Shown piece by piece: positions 47,850 to 59,171 of a stretch of 64,000 nucleotides of DNA. Position 1 is the stretch's first letter. Every line of letters starts with the position of its first letter. Both the position numbers and the translations under genes were made by a program. The stretch is from Helichrysum umbraculigerum. Lineage: Eukaryota > Streptophyta > Magnoliopsida > Asterales > Asteraceae. The DNA lies in contig CATIUR010000003.1 of assembly GCA_949592205.1 (NCBI GenBank), positions 140,531,259 to 140,595,258 on the forward strand, given 5' to 3'. The notes under the pieces were generated by a model. It had not been told where the DNA came from. It saw nothing but the letters and a program-made list of their open reading frames with translations, and did not search any database.

Positions 47850-50573
47850 GTGGGAGGATCCAGGGGGAAGTACAAATCTTGAGGGAAGTGGAGAAGTAGC
47901 TTATCCATCGTCCGATCTGTTGCTTGTTTAAATTCCAGCGCTCTTTTCCTCTGTTCTCAGCTTTCAAGTCATATTACAGGGATAAGGGTAATATAGACTT
48001 TTTGCATTATATTTTTTGATTTAACTAAATATTCATTATTATTAATTCAAGTCGAGGTAATATCTGTATTTCACATAGTGTATTTCATAATCCAATTCTG
48101 ACTTCAATTCTCGTTACTCATGTTCGCGATTATAAATCTAGTCTACTTTAGGGATAATTATTCTCGTTACTTCAATTGATTTATAATTTTTAATGTATAG
48201 CTGAACAATCCAATTGCGATTTCAGTTGCTCCTAATTCATATCTTCCATCGATGTAATTTATTTTTTCCTTTTCTTCGATTTCGATTATAAAATACGATT
48301 TTGATTCAATTATATTTGTTTGCGTTGATAGTCTTTACATTTATATATGCATTTATATCAATTTTTCAATTTTAGGTTTTCTTTTCTACTTTTTGGTTTT
48401 AACTTTGTAATCGTGTTGTTTCAGCTATACATTTTGATGAATTCTGGTTCCAGTGTTCTATTCGCAACGAAATCACCAGTAAGTTATTCTTTAAATTTGT
48501 TTGTGCTTTTTTGTATGTTAGTGTCTTTATGATAATGATTTGCAGTAATTAATATGAGTTACGATGAATGTTAAGTAGTTTTAATTTTTATGACATTGAA
48601 TTAATGTGTGGATCATCCTTACATGTTTATGTTTTTTTAGCTTATATGATGTCATCTAGTTTTAACATACGGTTATAATCTAATTCAAGTGTTCCTAATT
48701 ATACGCATAAGTTTTTTGTTACTTGCAAATTATGTGTTCATGATGTTTTGTCGAATTAATGATAATATTATTCTTTATGAATGTTTTTTTAGCAGCTTCC
48801 TCACACATGAGTTCCTTTCTTTCTTCACTGTAGTGATTGTTAAATAGATTCAAGTCCTTCAATATTTCTTCCTTCACCAGATTGACTTCACTAAGTATTA
48901 TTTTGGAAGCATATTTTCTTCTAAGCAACTCTATCTGATTGTCTTGCTTGTTCCCTTCCTCATCCAAACCACAATCCCATAACAGTTGACCGTTGTAAGT
49001 TTTCATATGCCTCATCATATAGATACCATACCCAAAATGGTGTTCGGTTGTTCTCCATTTCATCGTTAACCTTTTTGGAACACTCGACTTTATCAACGCT
49101 GCTTTTTGATGTTGCACATCATGTAGGTATCTTGAAAACAAATGTTTCTGCATTTATACATTTTTGTGAATAACCTTGATGCATATTAATTAACCTTCAT
49201 TCTGATGAATATTAATTAACCTTCATTCTGATGCATATTAATCAACTTACAGAAACAAAGGATTTGAAAACAATCTTTTGATATGATATTTCTACATAAA
49301 TGAAAACAGTACAAATATTGAATATTTTGTTGGAACTATAATTACTTACAATGTAGTTTGGTGCAGTTCCATACTTCATGTGTGTTGGAATTATAACCTT
49401 GCTATGGTCAATTATCTCAACCGCTGTTGTTTTCACATTTAACTTAACAAGAAGTTAAATTCTTTAGTGACTACTAGAAAGAACACCTGCAGTATCATTG
49501 CAGTTAAAAATTGTTAAAAACTTTTCAATAATATTCACCACATGTAATATTATCATAAAAATACAGAGTCTGGTAATTATACCATATCAGTTGAACATAA
49601 TCTGAAATCTGCTTTTTCAGAAGTCATTTGTTGAACAATATTTGATCTAAAGATCAAATATGTTTGTTCTCTGTAAGCTTCCACTCTCAACATATATTCA
49701 TTCTGAAAACGGTAAATACATAACAAACTTAAACAGAAATTAATATGCATCACGATGAATATAACAAAATAAATTTAATTACTTAGAAGCATTGTGTTTG
49801 GCTTACCAAAACTGTGGTTGGGAATACGTATCGTTGATGCAATCCTTTTCTTTCCATGCTTTCCTCTTTGTTTAGTAGCATTGCCCAGCAATCTATTACA
49901 CCAGGAGAGATGCTTGTTTTATGAAGCATGCTTGCAACTTGATTTCTTGTTAGAAACTTCCCAATTTGAGAGCGAAACAAGATTCTACTGTTAATTCAAA
50001 CATCAAATTTATATATCAGAAAAACTAAACAATTTATTATACAAGTTTCATTACGTATATAACAAATTTAAATTTAAATTTCTTACCAAGGCGCATCTAC
50101 AAAACAATGCATAAATGTCGAGACGTCCTTCTCCATCTTACTCAACTCCCTGTTTGGATCAACTTGTGTTCTCTTGATTTCTAATGGTTTATCTTCTGTT
50201 GTATCAAAATCAATACCAAGATCAAACGATGGTACACTTGATACGTGAAAAACTTTTTGCTTTGGCTTGGATTCCATAGAGCTACTTCGAGGGTTATCCA
50301 TTAGAGAGAACAACTTCACAATAGGAATTCCTGTAACTGGATCAATTTCCTTTCCTGTTGTGTTTAATGGTGTACTTTCTTCATCTTTCCCCGCTACTTG
50401 TTTTGAAAACAAGTTTTCTATTTTCTTTCCCCATTCAACAATTTCTTTGCTGTTTGGATACATTCCAGAAGCTGTTTTGAAGATTTGTTGTATTTATTCC
50501 TTTTCTTCAATAATATGCTCAAACCTCAACTCCAAGCAATCAATGTATCCCTGTTTTTTTTTATTAAATTAAA

Positions 50574-52093
50574 ATTCATCAGGGTGAATAATAATATACT
50601 CCATCCGTCCTAATTTTATTGTCACCAGACAAAAAGACACGCAGTTTAAGAAAATATAACTATCTCTCTCTTACTTTTTGATAAAATGACAGTTTTACCC
50701 TCTACTTTTTACCTATTTTTTTGTCTTATATATATACACTAGGGGTAAAAAAAGAACTTTATTTCCTTAAACTTTCTATTTATGGAAGTGGACAATTAAT
50801 TTGGTACACCCTAAAATGGAAATAATGGACAATAGAAATGGGACGGAGGGAGTATATTCAGACATAAGAATCAAATCAAATTATATTCATAAATTTCTTT
50901 AATCTAATACACATTTTAGTTGAATAGTTGCCATTTGTTCATCAAAACATAGTCTCTTACAACATATGAAATTAAAATTCATCAAGGTGAATATTATACA
51001 GTTGCTGATTACAACAAAATTAATTTAAAGTTATAACAACTTAATCTTACCTGTTAAAGATTATATAATTTATCACATTCAATATTATAAAAAAATTTAG
51101 TCTAATCAACATTTTTGATAAATTTGTATTTTTGAAAGTCTTTATAAAATACTTAGAATTTTGTTAAACACAAAATTAACATTCATCATAGTGAATATTA
51201 TTTATTAGATGCCAATTTCTATCAAATTTGTAAAATCAAACACTAAATATATTCTTACTTGTTCATTTTTTGGTTGTGGTAGGTAAGCATACTTTGGCTG
51301 ACTTGAATTTTCATTAATTCCTTGATCAACATTTGTTTCTCTAGCTTCGTTAGAAATCTCCTTTTTTTCTTCACCCTCACCAACAGCTGTTTCTCTAGCT
51401 TCTTCTGAATTCTCCTTTTTTTCTTCTCCCTCACCAGCAATAGTTTCTCTAGTTTCTTCTTCATTTCCCATTCCACCTTCTTTCTCTAGGTTCTTCACAT
51501 TTTCTTTCTTTTTTCTGTTGTACTGTCGTTTTTTTTTTGTTTAACAGCACTAGTTCCTTCATCGTGTATATTATCTTTTGGAAGAACATTGAACTTTTGA
51601 AGCATGTTAAACAAAACATTCTCAAGTTTTTTCGGGTTGATAAAATCAGGTTCTTTTGATTTTTGTTTTTTTTTTCCACAATCAATTGTAATAATTGGCC
51701 TTTTACCTTTTTTTTTAGCTTTGAAATCTGCAAAACATAAATTTATGAGTAGTTAGTATTGTATCTTTAAAATATAACATCTTATTGCATAGGAATAATT
51801 AACATTCATCATGGTGGATAATATTATATCCTAACTCATAAAAATCAATTTGATATAAACAAAAACAATCAGATGTTACATATTAATTTTATTGATTATT
51901 AACACAATTATAATTCAAAAAGATAAGCTGTTGCAGTAGATGAAGTTAACATTCTTCATGGTGAATAATATTATATGCTAAATCATAACAAACAATTAAA
52001 TCTAAAGCCAAAGCAATCAATTGTTATCTGTTAACATTTTAAATTATATTTTACCACAGGCACACAAAAACTTAACATTCACCAAGGTGAATA
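50574..52093. repeat. Six interspersed copies of a short palindrome-like motif
   Basis: ATTCATCANGGTGAATA-like words occur at 50574-50590, 50977-50993, 51181-51197, 51804-51820, 51951-51967 and 52077-52093. All are on the same strand, and most are preceded by AAMA and followed by AT-rich ATATTATA or ATAATA. The best copy (ATTCACCAAGGTGAAT) is an inverted repeat with a 2-nt centre. Weaker relatives lie near 49197-49240 and 49747. All fall in non-exonic parts of the Ulp1 gene. Confidence 0.65.
50599..50852. mobile_element. Stowaway-like MITE nested in the Ulp1 MULE
   Basis: The ends CTCCATCCGTCCTAATTTTA and AGAAATGGGACGGAGGGAG are flanked by TA (50597-50598 and 50853-50854). Length is 254 bp. 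It lies between two exons of the Ulp1-like gene, in an intron or upstream interval. Confidence 0.85.
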
Positions 52094-52588
52094 ATAATAA
52101 ATTTCTAGGTTTAATATTCAAATCACTTTTCATCAGTTACTCTACAAAAAAAAACAACCCAAATAATTAGTTAAGATGTAATATACTAAATTCAATCGTA
52201 CGCAATGTTTGGAGTTTGAAAAACTTACCAATCGGTGGTTTTTTCTCCTTTTTCCCTTTTTCGTCCGCCATTTGAGAACGATTTCAGAACAATTTCACTA
52301 CAATTTCAGTACGAGTATAGAACGTTTTGAGAACGATTTAAGAACGAATTGATTGCGAAGAAAATGAAGATGACAGAGATTGAGATGAGAAGAAACCCTA
52401 ATTTCTTGTTCTGATCGTGAAAAGCGCACCCTTCTTTTTTTATTTCCTTTTTTTAAAATAAAATATGTATTTACCAATTGACAGAAATGCCCCTCCGCGT
52501 TTTTTTTAAATGAATCTGATCTGACGGTCTAAAATTGCTTCCCCCTTCCCCAAGATTTTTGCTTCCCCATTGATCCACACCCTATATA

Positions 52589-52830
52589 TCTACCTATCTA
52601 AGTAATAGAGGATAGAAGATATCCTATTTGGCATGCTTCTTCAATTGACACCTAAGCTTTTTTCCAATGTGTCATTCTAATATTTTCCTAAAAAATGGCA
52701 GAAAATATAAATTCAACCCTACATGGTATTAAAAAATGTACGTATAAAAAAAAGGGTATTAGAGTTTGATCTAATCTAATCTCTATCTATCAATCAAATA
52801 ATTAATAATTAATAATTAATATAATACAAT

Positions 52831-52892
<62 letters not shown>

Positions 52893-53765
52893 TATAATAA
52901 ATAGTAATATAAATATAATCTAAACCGTTTGTTATTAGAAGGTAGGTGAAGAAATAATGTTTAATTTATTAATAATAATTGTTATTGCTATTATGGTATA
53001 ATTATATAAATATAAATATTGAATATAAAATATTTTATAAATATAAATATTTTATTAAATGAAAAAGAAAAATGATTTTGTTATTATTGGTTTGATCTTT
53101 ATTAGTATAACCCGAATCGAATCAAGAATTGCTAATTATTAACGATTTAGTTATTAATGGTACAGTTTTATCGTCGGTTCAACTTTTTTAACGATTATTT
53201 TAGTTATTAGGTTATGATTCATTCTTTCATTTCTTCTGCTCACCCCTAAGTATCAAATTAATTACAATAATGCCTTCATTTTTTCCGATTGATTATTTTA
53301 GTTATTCTGTTATGATTCAATCTTTCATTTTTTCAGCTTGCCCCTAAATATATATCACATTAATTACAATAATGTCTCTGACACCGATTGATACAAAAAT
53401 ATTGTTCAAACTTAAAAGAAGACAATTTACCTATATCTGTGTGTTACACAATGACTTTAAACAAGAGCCAAACTCAATCGTTGTCAGATGTCAGTTTGTT
53501 TTTGAATCATGGGCAATCATGGCATCAAAATATCTGTCTATGACAAGGATGAAAAAATTATCAATGTTGTTTTCAAAGAGGTCTTGCATGGTCTGTAAAT
53601 CAAACAATAATTTAGCGAACACATGATACTATATTGGATGTTTTTGACTAAACTTGTAACCATCTAGAAAATCAATTAAAATATATATTAGAACTTTTCG
53701 GAAATCATCTGAAAAAATCAACTTAAATATATATTTAGCCGTCCATCGGACGGGTGTAAAAACTA

Positions 53766-53766
<1 letters not shown>
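52589..53766 (+). mobile_element. Helitron H5 (non-autonomous, about 1.18 kb)
   Basis: The 5' end TCTACCTATCTAAGTAATAG follows an A. The 3' end is hairpin CCGTCC-ATC-GGACGG (about 53740-53754), then GTGTAAAAA and CTAG followed by T (53763-53767). A TA microsatellite lies inside (52835-52885). An 84-residue frame at 53372-53626 has no recognised domain. Confidence 0.65.
52835..52885. repeat. TA microsatellite inside H5
   Basis: TA repeat of about 50 bp in an AT-rich part of the Helitron. Confidence 0.9.

Positions 53767-53836
<70 letters not shown>
53767..53836. repeat. TA microsatellite abutting the H5 3' end
   Basis: TA repeat of about 70 bp starting at the target T directly after the Helitron CTAG, the same arrangement as at H4. 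Confidence 0.95.
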
Positions 53837-53838
<2 letters not shown>

Positions 53839-54002
53839 TGTATATATATAATATTTCAAGTGATTTATAATTTTATAGTATGAGTTTAAGTAGCATTTGA
53901 CAAGGGCTTTGTAATTGTAGAAAATGTGTCCAACGTCGTGTTGAGGGGGGCACGAGACATCGAGCTTCAAAATGAGCTGGTTGATATTGAAATGGTAGAG
54001 CA

Positions 54003-54353
54003 AAATGGGTTTGACCTGACCCATGACTCATTTTCCCAAATTCACTATATATTCGTTTATGCTTCCTTTCAGTTAGACAATGGTGTGGGTTTGACCAGGG
54101 GCGGAGTTAGAAAATTCAAGTGGTGGGGGTGAAAAAAATGTTTTTTATTTCTTGTATAGTTTAGTGGGGGCGAAAATTTTTAAATGTCATTAAACCTTAA
54201 AAAATTCAGTTTTAACGTAATTTATAAATTCTTGTGGGGGCGGCTGCCTACGCTGCCCCCGCCCTATCTCCGCCACTGGGTTTGACCTGACCCATGACTC
54301 ATTTGCCCAAATTCACATTATATTCGTTTCTGCTTCCTTTCACTTAGACAATG
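54003..54353. repeat. Direct repeat of about 75 bp split by a hAT MITE
   Basis: GGGTTTGACCTGACCCATGA, followed by an ATTCGTTT and TGCTTCCTTTCA block and TTAGACAATGG, occurs at about 54007-54083 and again at about 54279-54353. The hAT MITE sits between them, at the start of the second copy. Confidence 0.75.
54096..54278. mobile_element. hAT MITE (183 bp)
   Basis: The inverted termini CAGGGGCGGAG and CTCCGCCACTG match at 10 of 11 positions, flanked by a perfect 8-bp target duplication GGTTTGAC (54088-54095 and 54279-54286). Both the ends and the duplication length are diagnostic for hAT. Confidence 0.9.
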
Positions 54354-55248
54354 GTAGTGATCAAGAGTTCTTCTAACATATTAACCGTCTTATTTTAATT
54401 AAGCTTAATTGTTTTTCACTATTGCTCCAGCTACATTTTTGATGTGTATGTAATGCCACTTCCTCCGGTGTTACATATATCGCAAACTAGAAATACACAC
54501 AACAATATATCTAAGTCTTAACTCTAACTGTACATAACTTAGCCCATCATACTTTGAGAAACATATTCGTAATCTATTTTAAAGGAACTAGATCATAACC
54601 CGCAAAATTTGCGGGCTATATCATTACTGGACAGAAAATGTCAATATGTAAGTTAATTTATTGACATATGCATTTGTCATCTAAAGACTTAATGAAGTCT
54701 AACAAAAGAATATTCAGAAATCACTTCATAAACAGTAGAGATTATCGTTGTTCTAGAAAGAATATTCAGATTATGATTTAATGTATATTTTACAATAGGA
54801 TGTCAAGTATTTTTTTAAAGGTAAATATATTTTGTCTGCGGGCAATCCAACCCTGACCCGTTCTTACCCTCACTGAGTTACTCGTTCAGAACTGAACCCA
54901 TTATCAAACCTACCACCTGCTCATTTTGCCACTCTAAGCCACACTCACGTTTTCATGTAAAATCAGTAAATCCCAAAAGATCATACCTGAGAGGGTGAAA
55001 TATTTCATCTACAAGTACAGATGCATCGTGCATCCCTGATAATATTCATAAACAATTCGAACCACAGAATGTATAAGCCACTAACGCATACAATGTAGGA
55101 TTTTGTTCATGGCAAATGGCAATCAATAAAAAAGGCAAAGGCTTTATTTCTGTATCATTTAGGCTCAAGGAATCAAAGAGGCCAGTATGAATCAATTTAT
55201 TCAGTACACTATAAAGTTGAGTTACAATGTTAAGGATTTAACCATGAC

Positions 55249-55865
55249 CTGAAAAATTGGTGCATCAGCGTCTTTGTTTACTGCAACGATGACTTTCGAA
55301 TCTCTCATACCAGCTATGTGTTGGATAGCTCCAGAGACACTAAAAGCCATATACAATTCTGGAGCAACAATCTTGCCCGTTTGACCAACCTAACAGACAC
55401 ATATACCATATATATCACCATGCCATGACTGTTACCAGGAGGTAGCAAAATGGGCGGGTTGGGTCGGGTCAGGTCGGGCCATCAACAAACATTTATTTGA
55501 ACTTAATAAAAAAATATATTTTAAGTGTTTATTTATGACTTAAAATTAGAACAATCATACAGTTAGGATTCTAATAAATACATTTTAGGAGGGTTTATGT
55601 ATTTGAATACATTGTGGATGGCATTTAACCCATTTGACACGTTGCCTTTTAGCCAACTTGTTCGATTTTACATTTCACTTGTTAGAGATCAAAGGTAAAT
55701 GTGGGTTTAAATTGTCATCTCCAGTTCAATTAATTAGTTGCAAACCACACTCTCTTATAGCCTCTTACAATAGTAGAAAAAGCCAAAAAAAGCCCATAAT
55801 GGATGATGTTACCTGCAGGTCATTTGGGACATATTCTGCATCAACAGCAGCACGAGTAGCACCGA
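55249..55865 (-). pseudogene. ETF alpha subunit fragment (two exons) captured in Helitron
   Basis: Two adjacent exons with intact splice sites are present: 55865-55813 (VGATRAAVDAEYVPNDLQ) and 55389-55249 (VGQTGKIVAPELYMAFSVSG through VNKDADAPIFQ). These are the FAD-binding C-terminal part of mitochondrial electron transfer flavoprotein alpha, the electron acceptor for acyl-CoA and branched-chain dehydrogenases. The N-terminal two thirds and the final exon are missing. The exons are undamaged in frame, so capture looks recent or the fragment is still transcribed as a chimera. Confidence 0.85.
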
Positions 55866-57623
55866 CTATACAAACAGCATACGAGAGGAGATCAGAAACC
55901 ACAAGTTACAATTAGCATACACAAAAGTTTGAAATCTATACTTTGACAGAAGTTGAAGTTAAAATCAATTCTCATATGATTCACTAACAACTACGCATAA
56001 AACTCCATATCTTTTATGCAATGCCAACCAAAAGAGAATAAAGCTAATAGTTCGAGGTCATAAGGAATCTGAAGCGGGCTTAAAAGTTATCAATTCTAAG
56101 CACGATAATTTATATTACAATGCTAGATTTATACAAATAGAGAGAAATACCATAGAAAATCCATCTTCATTTGCACATTTCTAAGCATGATATTTTAATT
56201 GTATCCCGAGAGCTTATTGAATGTGTTTCATGTTCTTGGTTTGCTCATATATATCATCCATTGTTCCGTCAACACTACTAATAATCCTTGTATCACATAA
56301 CTTCATCAAAAAGTAGTGCTACATGGGTACCTTAGGCTTAGGCTTAAAACCACATGTCCTGCCCATTTTCTCTTCAATTACAAAATATAAAGGATGTAAA
56401 CTGAAGGAATTCTTGACTCCTGATATGAAAAAAAAAAAAAAAACACCCCCCCTTTCTTAGAACACTTGGTTATTCTGACCCACCCATCTTACCACCTATA
56501 ACATTTACTACTATACATAGCAGCATAATATAGGTTCTTGAGTAGGACACAATTGTAACCATAGACTGACCCACCCATCTTGCCAATCTTGCCAATAGCA
56601 GTGTACACTAATCAGTATGTCTTATAAATGCGGGTAAAATATTTGACATAATAGTAGTAAGCATAATGCTCTTTATTAACACATGAAATGTCTGACACTG
56701 ACCAGAGAACTGTAAGGGCATTGATGGTCTTCCATATAGAACTCCCACTTCCATTAAGCAAATCAGTCTCTTGAATTAATAATCTCAGCTCAAGTACTGT
56801 TCACACCACAAATGGTTCTTGACAAAATCAACATAAACAATTGCACGACAGTGCACCAGCATGTGTCTAGCAACTAACCACATAAGAATGAAAGATTATT
56901 TGCAGCCTGAAAGATTATATAGAAATAATCAATTTAAAATCTTCTTTGGCATCAAGTACCAAACAAACAATTGAACGCCAATAGCATAAATATGACACTT
57001 TTACACATGTAAGGTACTAAAATTGATGACACAATTAATCCACTTGTTGATAATAGACGTACTTTGGAATCACCAAAACGGGATTCCTCTGCACTAAACA
57101 GCTTTTGGCACTATATCCGCACATATATATACCATTTGTCCATGCCTTGAGATTCGTATGATATTAAAATCTAGAAAGCCAATACAATAATAGAATTCCC
57201 TAATATTTAGCAAAACTTATATACAATACTACTTTTGGCTTCAAAAGTTGAATCTATATCTATAAAGAACACAATAAATGAACACAATAAATGATTTATT
57301 GTGTTAAAATAGGTTTCCCTAATATTTAGCAAAATTTATATACCGCCATTCTCTATATCATCATCCGGAAGATATGTCTCTAACTATAAAGAATAGTATG
57401 TCAGGTGATCTCATGAAAAATTTATCCACCAAAATCTTAGTGTCTAACATGTTTCTTCTTCTTCTTTTTTAAGCCGGTAAAAAAGTGGGTTCAACACCAT
57501 CAGATACAACATATCAAGCACGGCCTCGATTATAATATTGAAATAAGGATCTTGCGAATGATTAACCACATGAAGACACATACATATATAAATTTGTAAT
57601 ATAGTAGTGATGAAACTAATTAC

Positions 57624-57720
57624 CATATAAGCTGTCCATTTTCTCAGTTAACTCTTCTACGAAATCATTAGTTGGATCTTGCATGACGACCTTCTTTTTA
57701 GTGGGGTCAAATGCTGACAG
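57624..57720 (-). pseudogene. eIF2 beta exon fragment captured in Helitron
   Basis: A 97-bp exon between a CAG acceptor and a GTAATT donor reads LSAFDPTKKKVVMQDPTNDF, then VEELTEKMDSLY. This matches the N-terminal APFDPTKKK...VVIQDP region of plant eIF2 beta, the translation initiation factor subunit that recruits eIF5 and Met-tRNA. The Lys run is shorter than I recall for the parent gene. The rest of the gene is absent. Confidence 0.65.
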
Positions 57721-58149
57721 CTGCATTATGGTTTGTATTACAAATTAGTAGTAAAGTAAGATAATTGATCAAATCATAAAACATAAAAAAATCAAAACTT
57801 TGAAACACCTTATCATTAATATCGATAAAAACAAATGTTCCACCAAAAAAAGCCTACAAATACAATACAGTTGAATCTATATCTACAAAGAACACAATAA
57901 ATGACATTCTAAATTGCTATTATGCGATTTAATCTTGTCTAGACTTTGAACAAAAATCGAATACCTCTCTTTCACGTCATCGCTACTCTCATATTTCATC
58001 CCAAACCTATTATTAATAGTCATTTATTGATTCAGAAAAAAATAAGAGTCAAACATAAATTAAAAAAATAACTGATGTATGAATATGAATGAAGAAGAAG
58101 ATGATGATGATGAAAACATTAATAATTTATCAATCCAAAAACTTCAAAA

Positions 58150-58345
58150 TTACAAACCAGAACCACCACCGCCCCGTCTAATCTTCTTAGGCGCGATACC
58201 ACCACCATCATCCTCAAACTCATCAATATCGTCATAACCATAGCTATTCCCACGCCAACTCTTCTTCCCACTTGAATCCCTCCCCGAAAACGACTGACAA
58301 TCAAAAATTGGATACTCATTGGTGGAAACCGAATCAAAAATTGAA
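58150..58345 (-). pseudogene. Unknown C-terminal exon captured in Helitron
   Basis: An open frame ending at the TAA 58152-58150 reads STNEYPIFDCQSFSGRDSSG, then WRGNSYGYDDIDEFEDDGGG and PKKIRRGGGGSGL. It has an acidic patch followed by a basic Gly-rich tail, which looks like a real protein C-terminus. I do not recognise the family. Its 5' exons are not in the element. Confidence 0.45.
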
Positions 58346-58647
58346 TTCTTTGCCCCAATAAGTAATCAATATATCCAAATATAGGTTCGTGATTTTTCAA
58401 TTTCAAATTTCAAAATGTGTTTGAAGTGGAATTGGAAAATTGGGAAGGCCGATTAATAAATTGAAGAAAATGGGGTGTAATAGGTGCCGTGTCATTTTGC
58501 TGTGGATTTTTTTTTGGGGTATTAGAGTAATTGCATAATTAAGGGAGGTATTTATTTGCTAATCACAATTTAGCGTATTTATATTGGGGCAAAGCTAAGG
58601 CAAAGGGGATTAGCCTAATCAGCTCCTCCAATAATATATAAGAGAGA

Positions 58648-59171
58648 TTGTGTTCTAACACAAATTTCATTTATTTATTGTCAAATGTTGGAATAGTACT
58701 GTTATGAATACGTTATAGTACAAGAATTTTGAACTTTAATTCAATGCTTTTACAATGTGTGTGTCAATCAATTGGAATTTTGTGTTGTAATTTGTTGAAA
58801 TATTCTATAATAATATGATTATTTAACATATACTCCGTATTATATCACATTATTGAAATCAGTATAACGTAATACGAGTCAGAATCTAACAAAAATAAAA
58901 AAATACACATACTCGTACAAAATAACTTCAAAAAACTATCCTTGTCTATAAGCCCATACCAACCAAACATCGGGTATCATTCCTGTTCTCAATCCGTCGC
59001 TCAGAAACCCTGGATCCAAACACTTCGTAATTCGTTTTCCTAGGTCTCGCGTAATTTCTTGGCATCGAACTATCGAAGTAGCGAACTATGGATGGTTTAC
59101 GACTTATGTTTACCAGCATCATAAAACGCAGTGAATACACAACATAATTCAAAATTATACTAATAATAACG
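58648..59171. other. Upstream region of TTI1
   Basis: AT-rich sequence, then a GC-richer stretch from about 58960. The proximal 200 bp probably hold the TTI1 promoter and leader. No element is recognised. Confidence 0.5.

Larger units (their letters stand above)
48719..52271 (-). pseudogene. Ulp1-like (C48) peptidase gene, decayed
   Basis: Reading the minus strand, the first exon (52271-52229) starts MADEKGKKEKKPP. A Lys/Glu-rich exon follows (about 51732-51250); it needs a one-base frame change in an A-rich run near 51500-51540. Then come SKEIVEWGKKIENLF (exon about 50463-50090) and RNQVASMLHKTSISPGVIDC (about 49980-49800). After those comes a segment with AVEIIDHSKVIIPTHMKYGT (about 49430-49350). 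The final exon (about 49150-48719) has MKWRTTEHHFGYGIYMMRHM, DCGLDEEGN and LRRKYASKI. The last parts match the C-terminal half of plant Ulp1-family proteases. The expected Asp-Cys-Gly of the active-site cysteine reads Gly-Tyr-Gly, so the nucleophile is lost. A frame break plus the missing nucleophile mark it as inactive. Exon borders are approximate. Confidence 0.65.
47850..52582 (-). mobile_element. MULE-like element carrying a Ulp1-type peptidase gene
   Basis: The left end GTGGGAGGATCCAGGGGGAA, with downstream AAATCTTGAGGGAAGTGGAG, is mirrored at the right by the inverse of GTGTGGATCAATGGGGAAGC with AAATCTTGGGGAAGGGGG. The match is imperfect but extended. The interior carries a multi-exon Ulp1-like (C48) gene on the minus strand and no recognisable MURA transposase. 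Mutator-like elements carrying Ulp1-like genes are known in plants (Kaonashi, KI-MULEs). Assignment to that group is an inference. Confidence 0.6.
54588..58647 (-). mobile_element. Gene-fragment-carrying Helitron H7 (about 4.06 kb)
   Basis: On the minus strand the 5' end TCTCTCTTATATATTATTGG (border 58647, preceded by A) and the 3' end (hairpin CCCGCAAA/TTTGCGGG at about 54598-54615, then TTATGAT and CTAG followed by T at 54587-54591) give complete Helitron termini. Inside, in the same orientation as the element, are exon fragments of at least two host genes (ETF alpha, eIF2 beta) and one unknown C-terminal exon. No Rep/helicase is seen, so it would need an autonomous partner. Confidence 0.65.

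Noticed and set aside
47690..47967. Frames made of repeating Ile-Tyr
   Set aside because: Translation of the TA microsatellite.
53372..53626. 84-residue frame inside Helitron H5
   Set aside because: No recognisable domain and AT-rich codon use. It could be a decayed fragment but cannot be assigned.
58946..59152. 68-residue minus-strand ORF divergent from TTI1, beginning 20 bp upstream of its start
   Set aside because: It overlaps the expected TTI1 promoter/leader, has no recognised domain and no splice or homology support. Kept only as a possibility.
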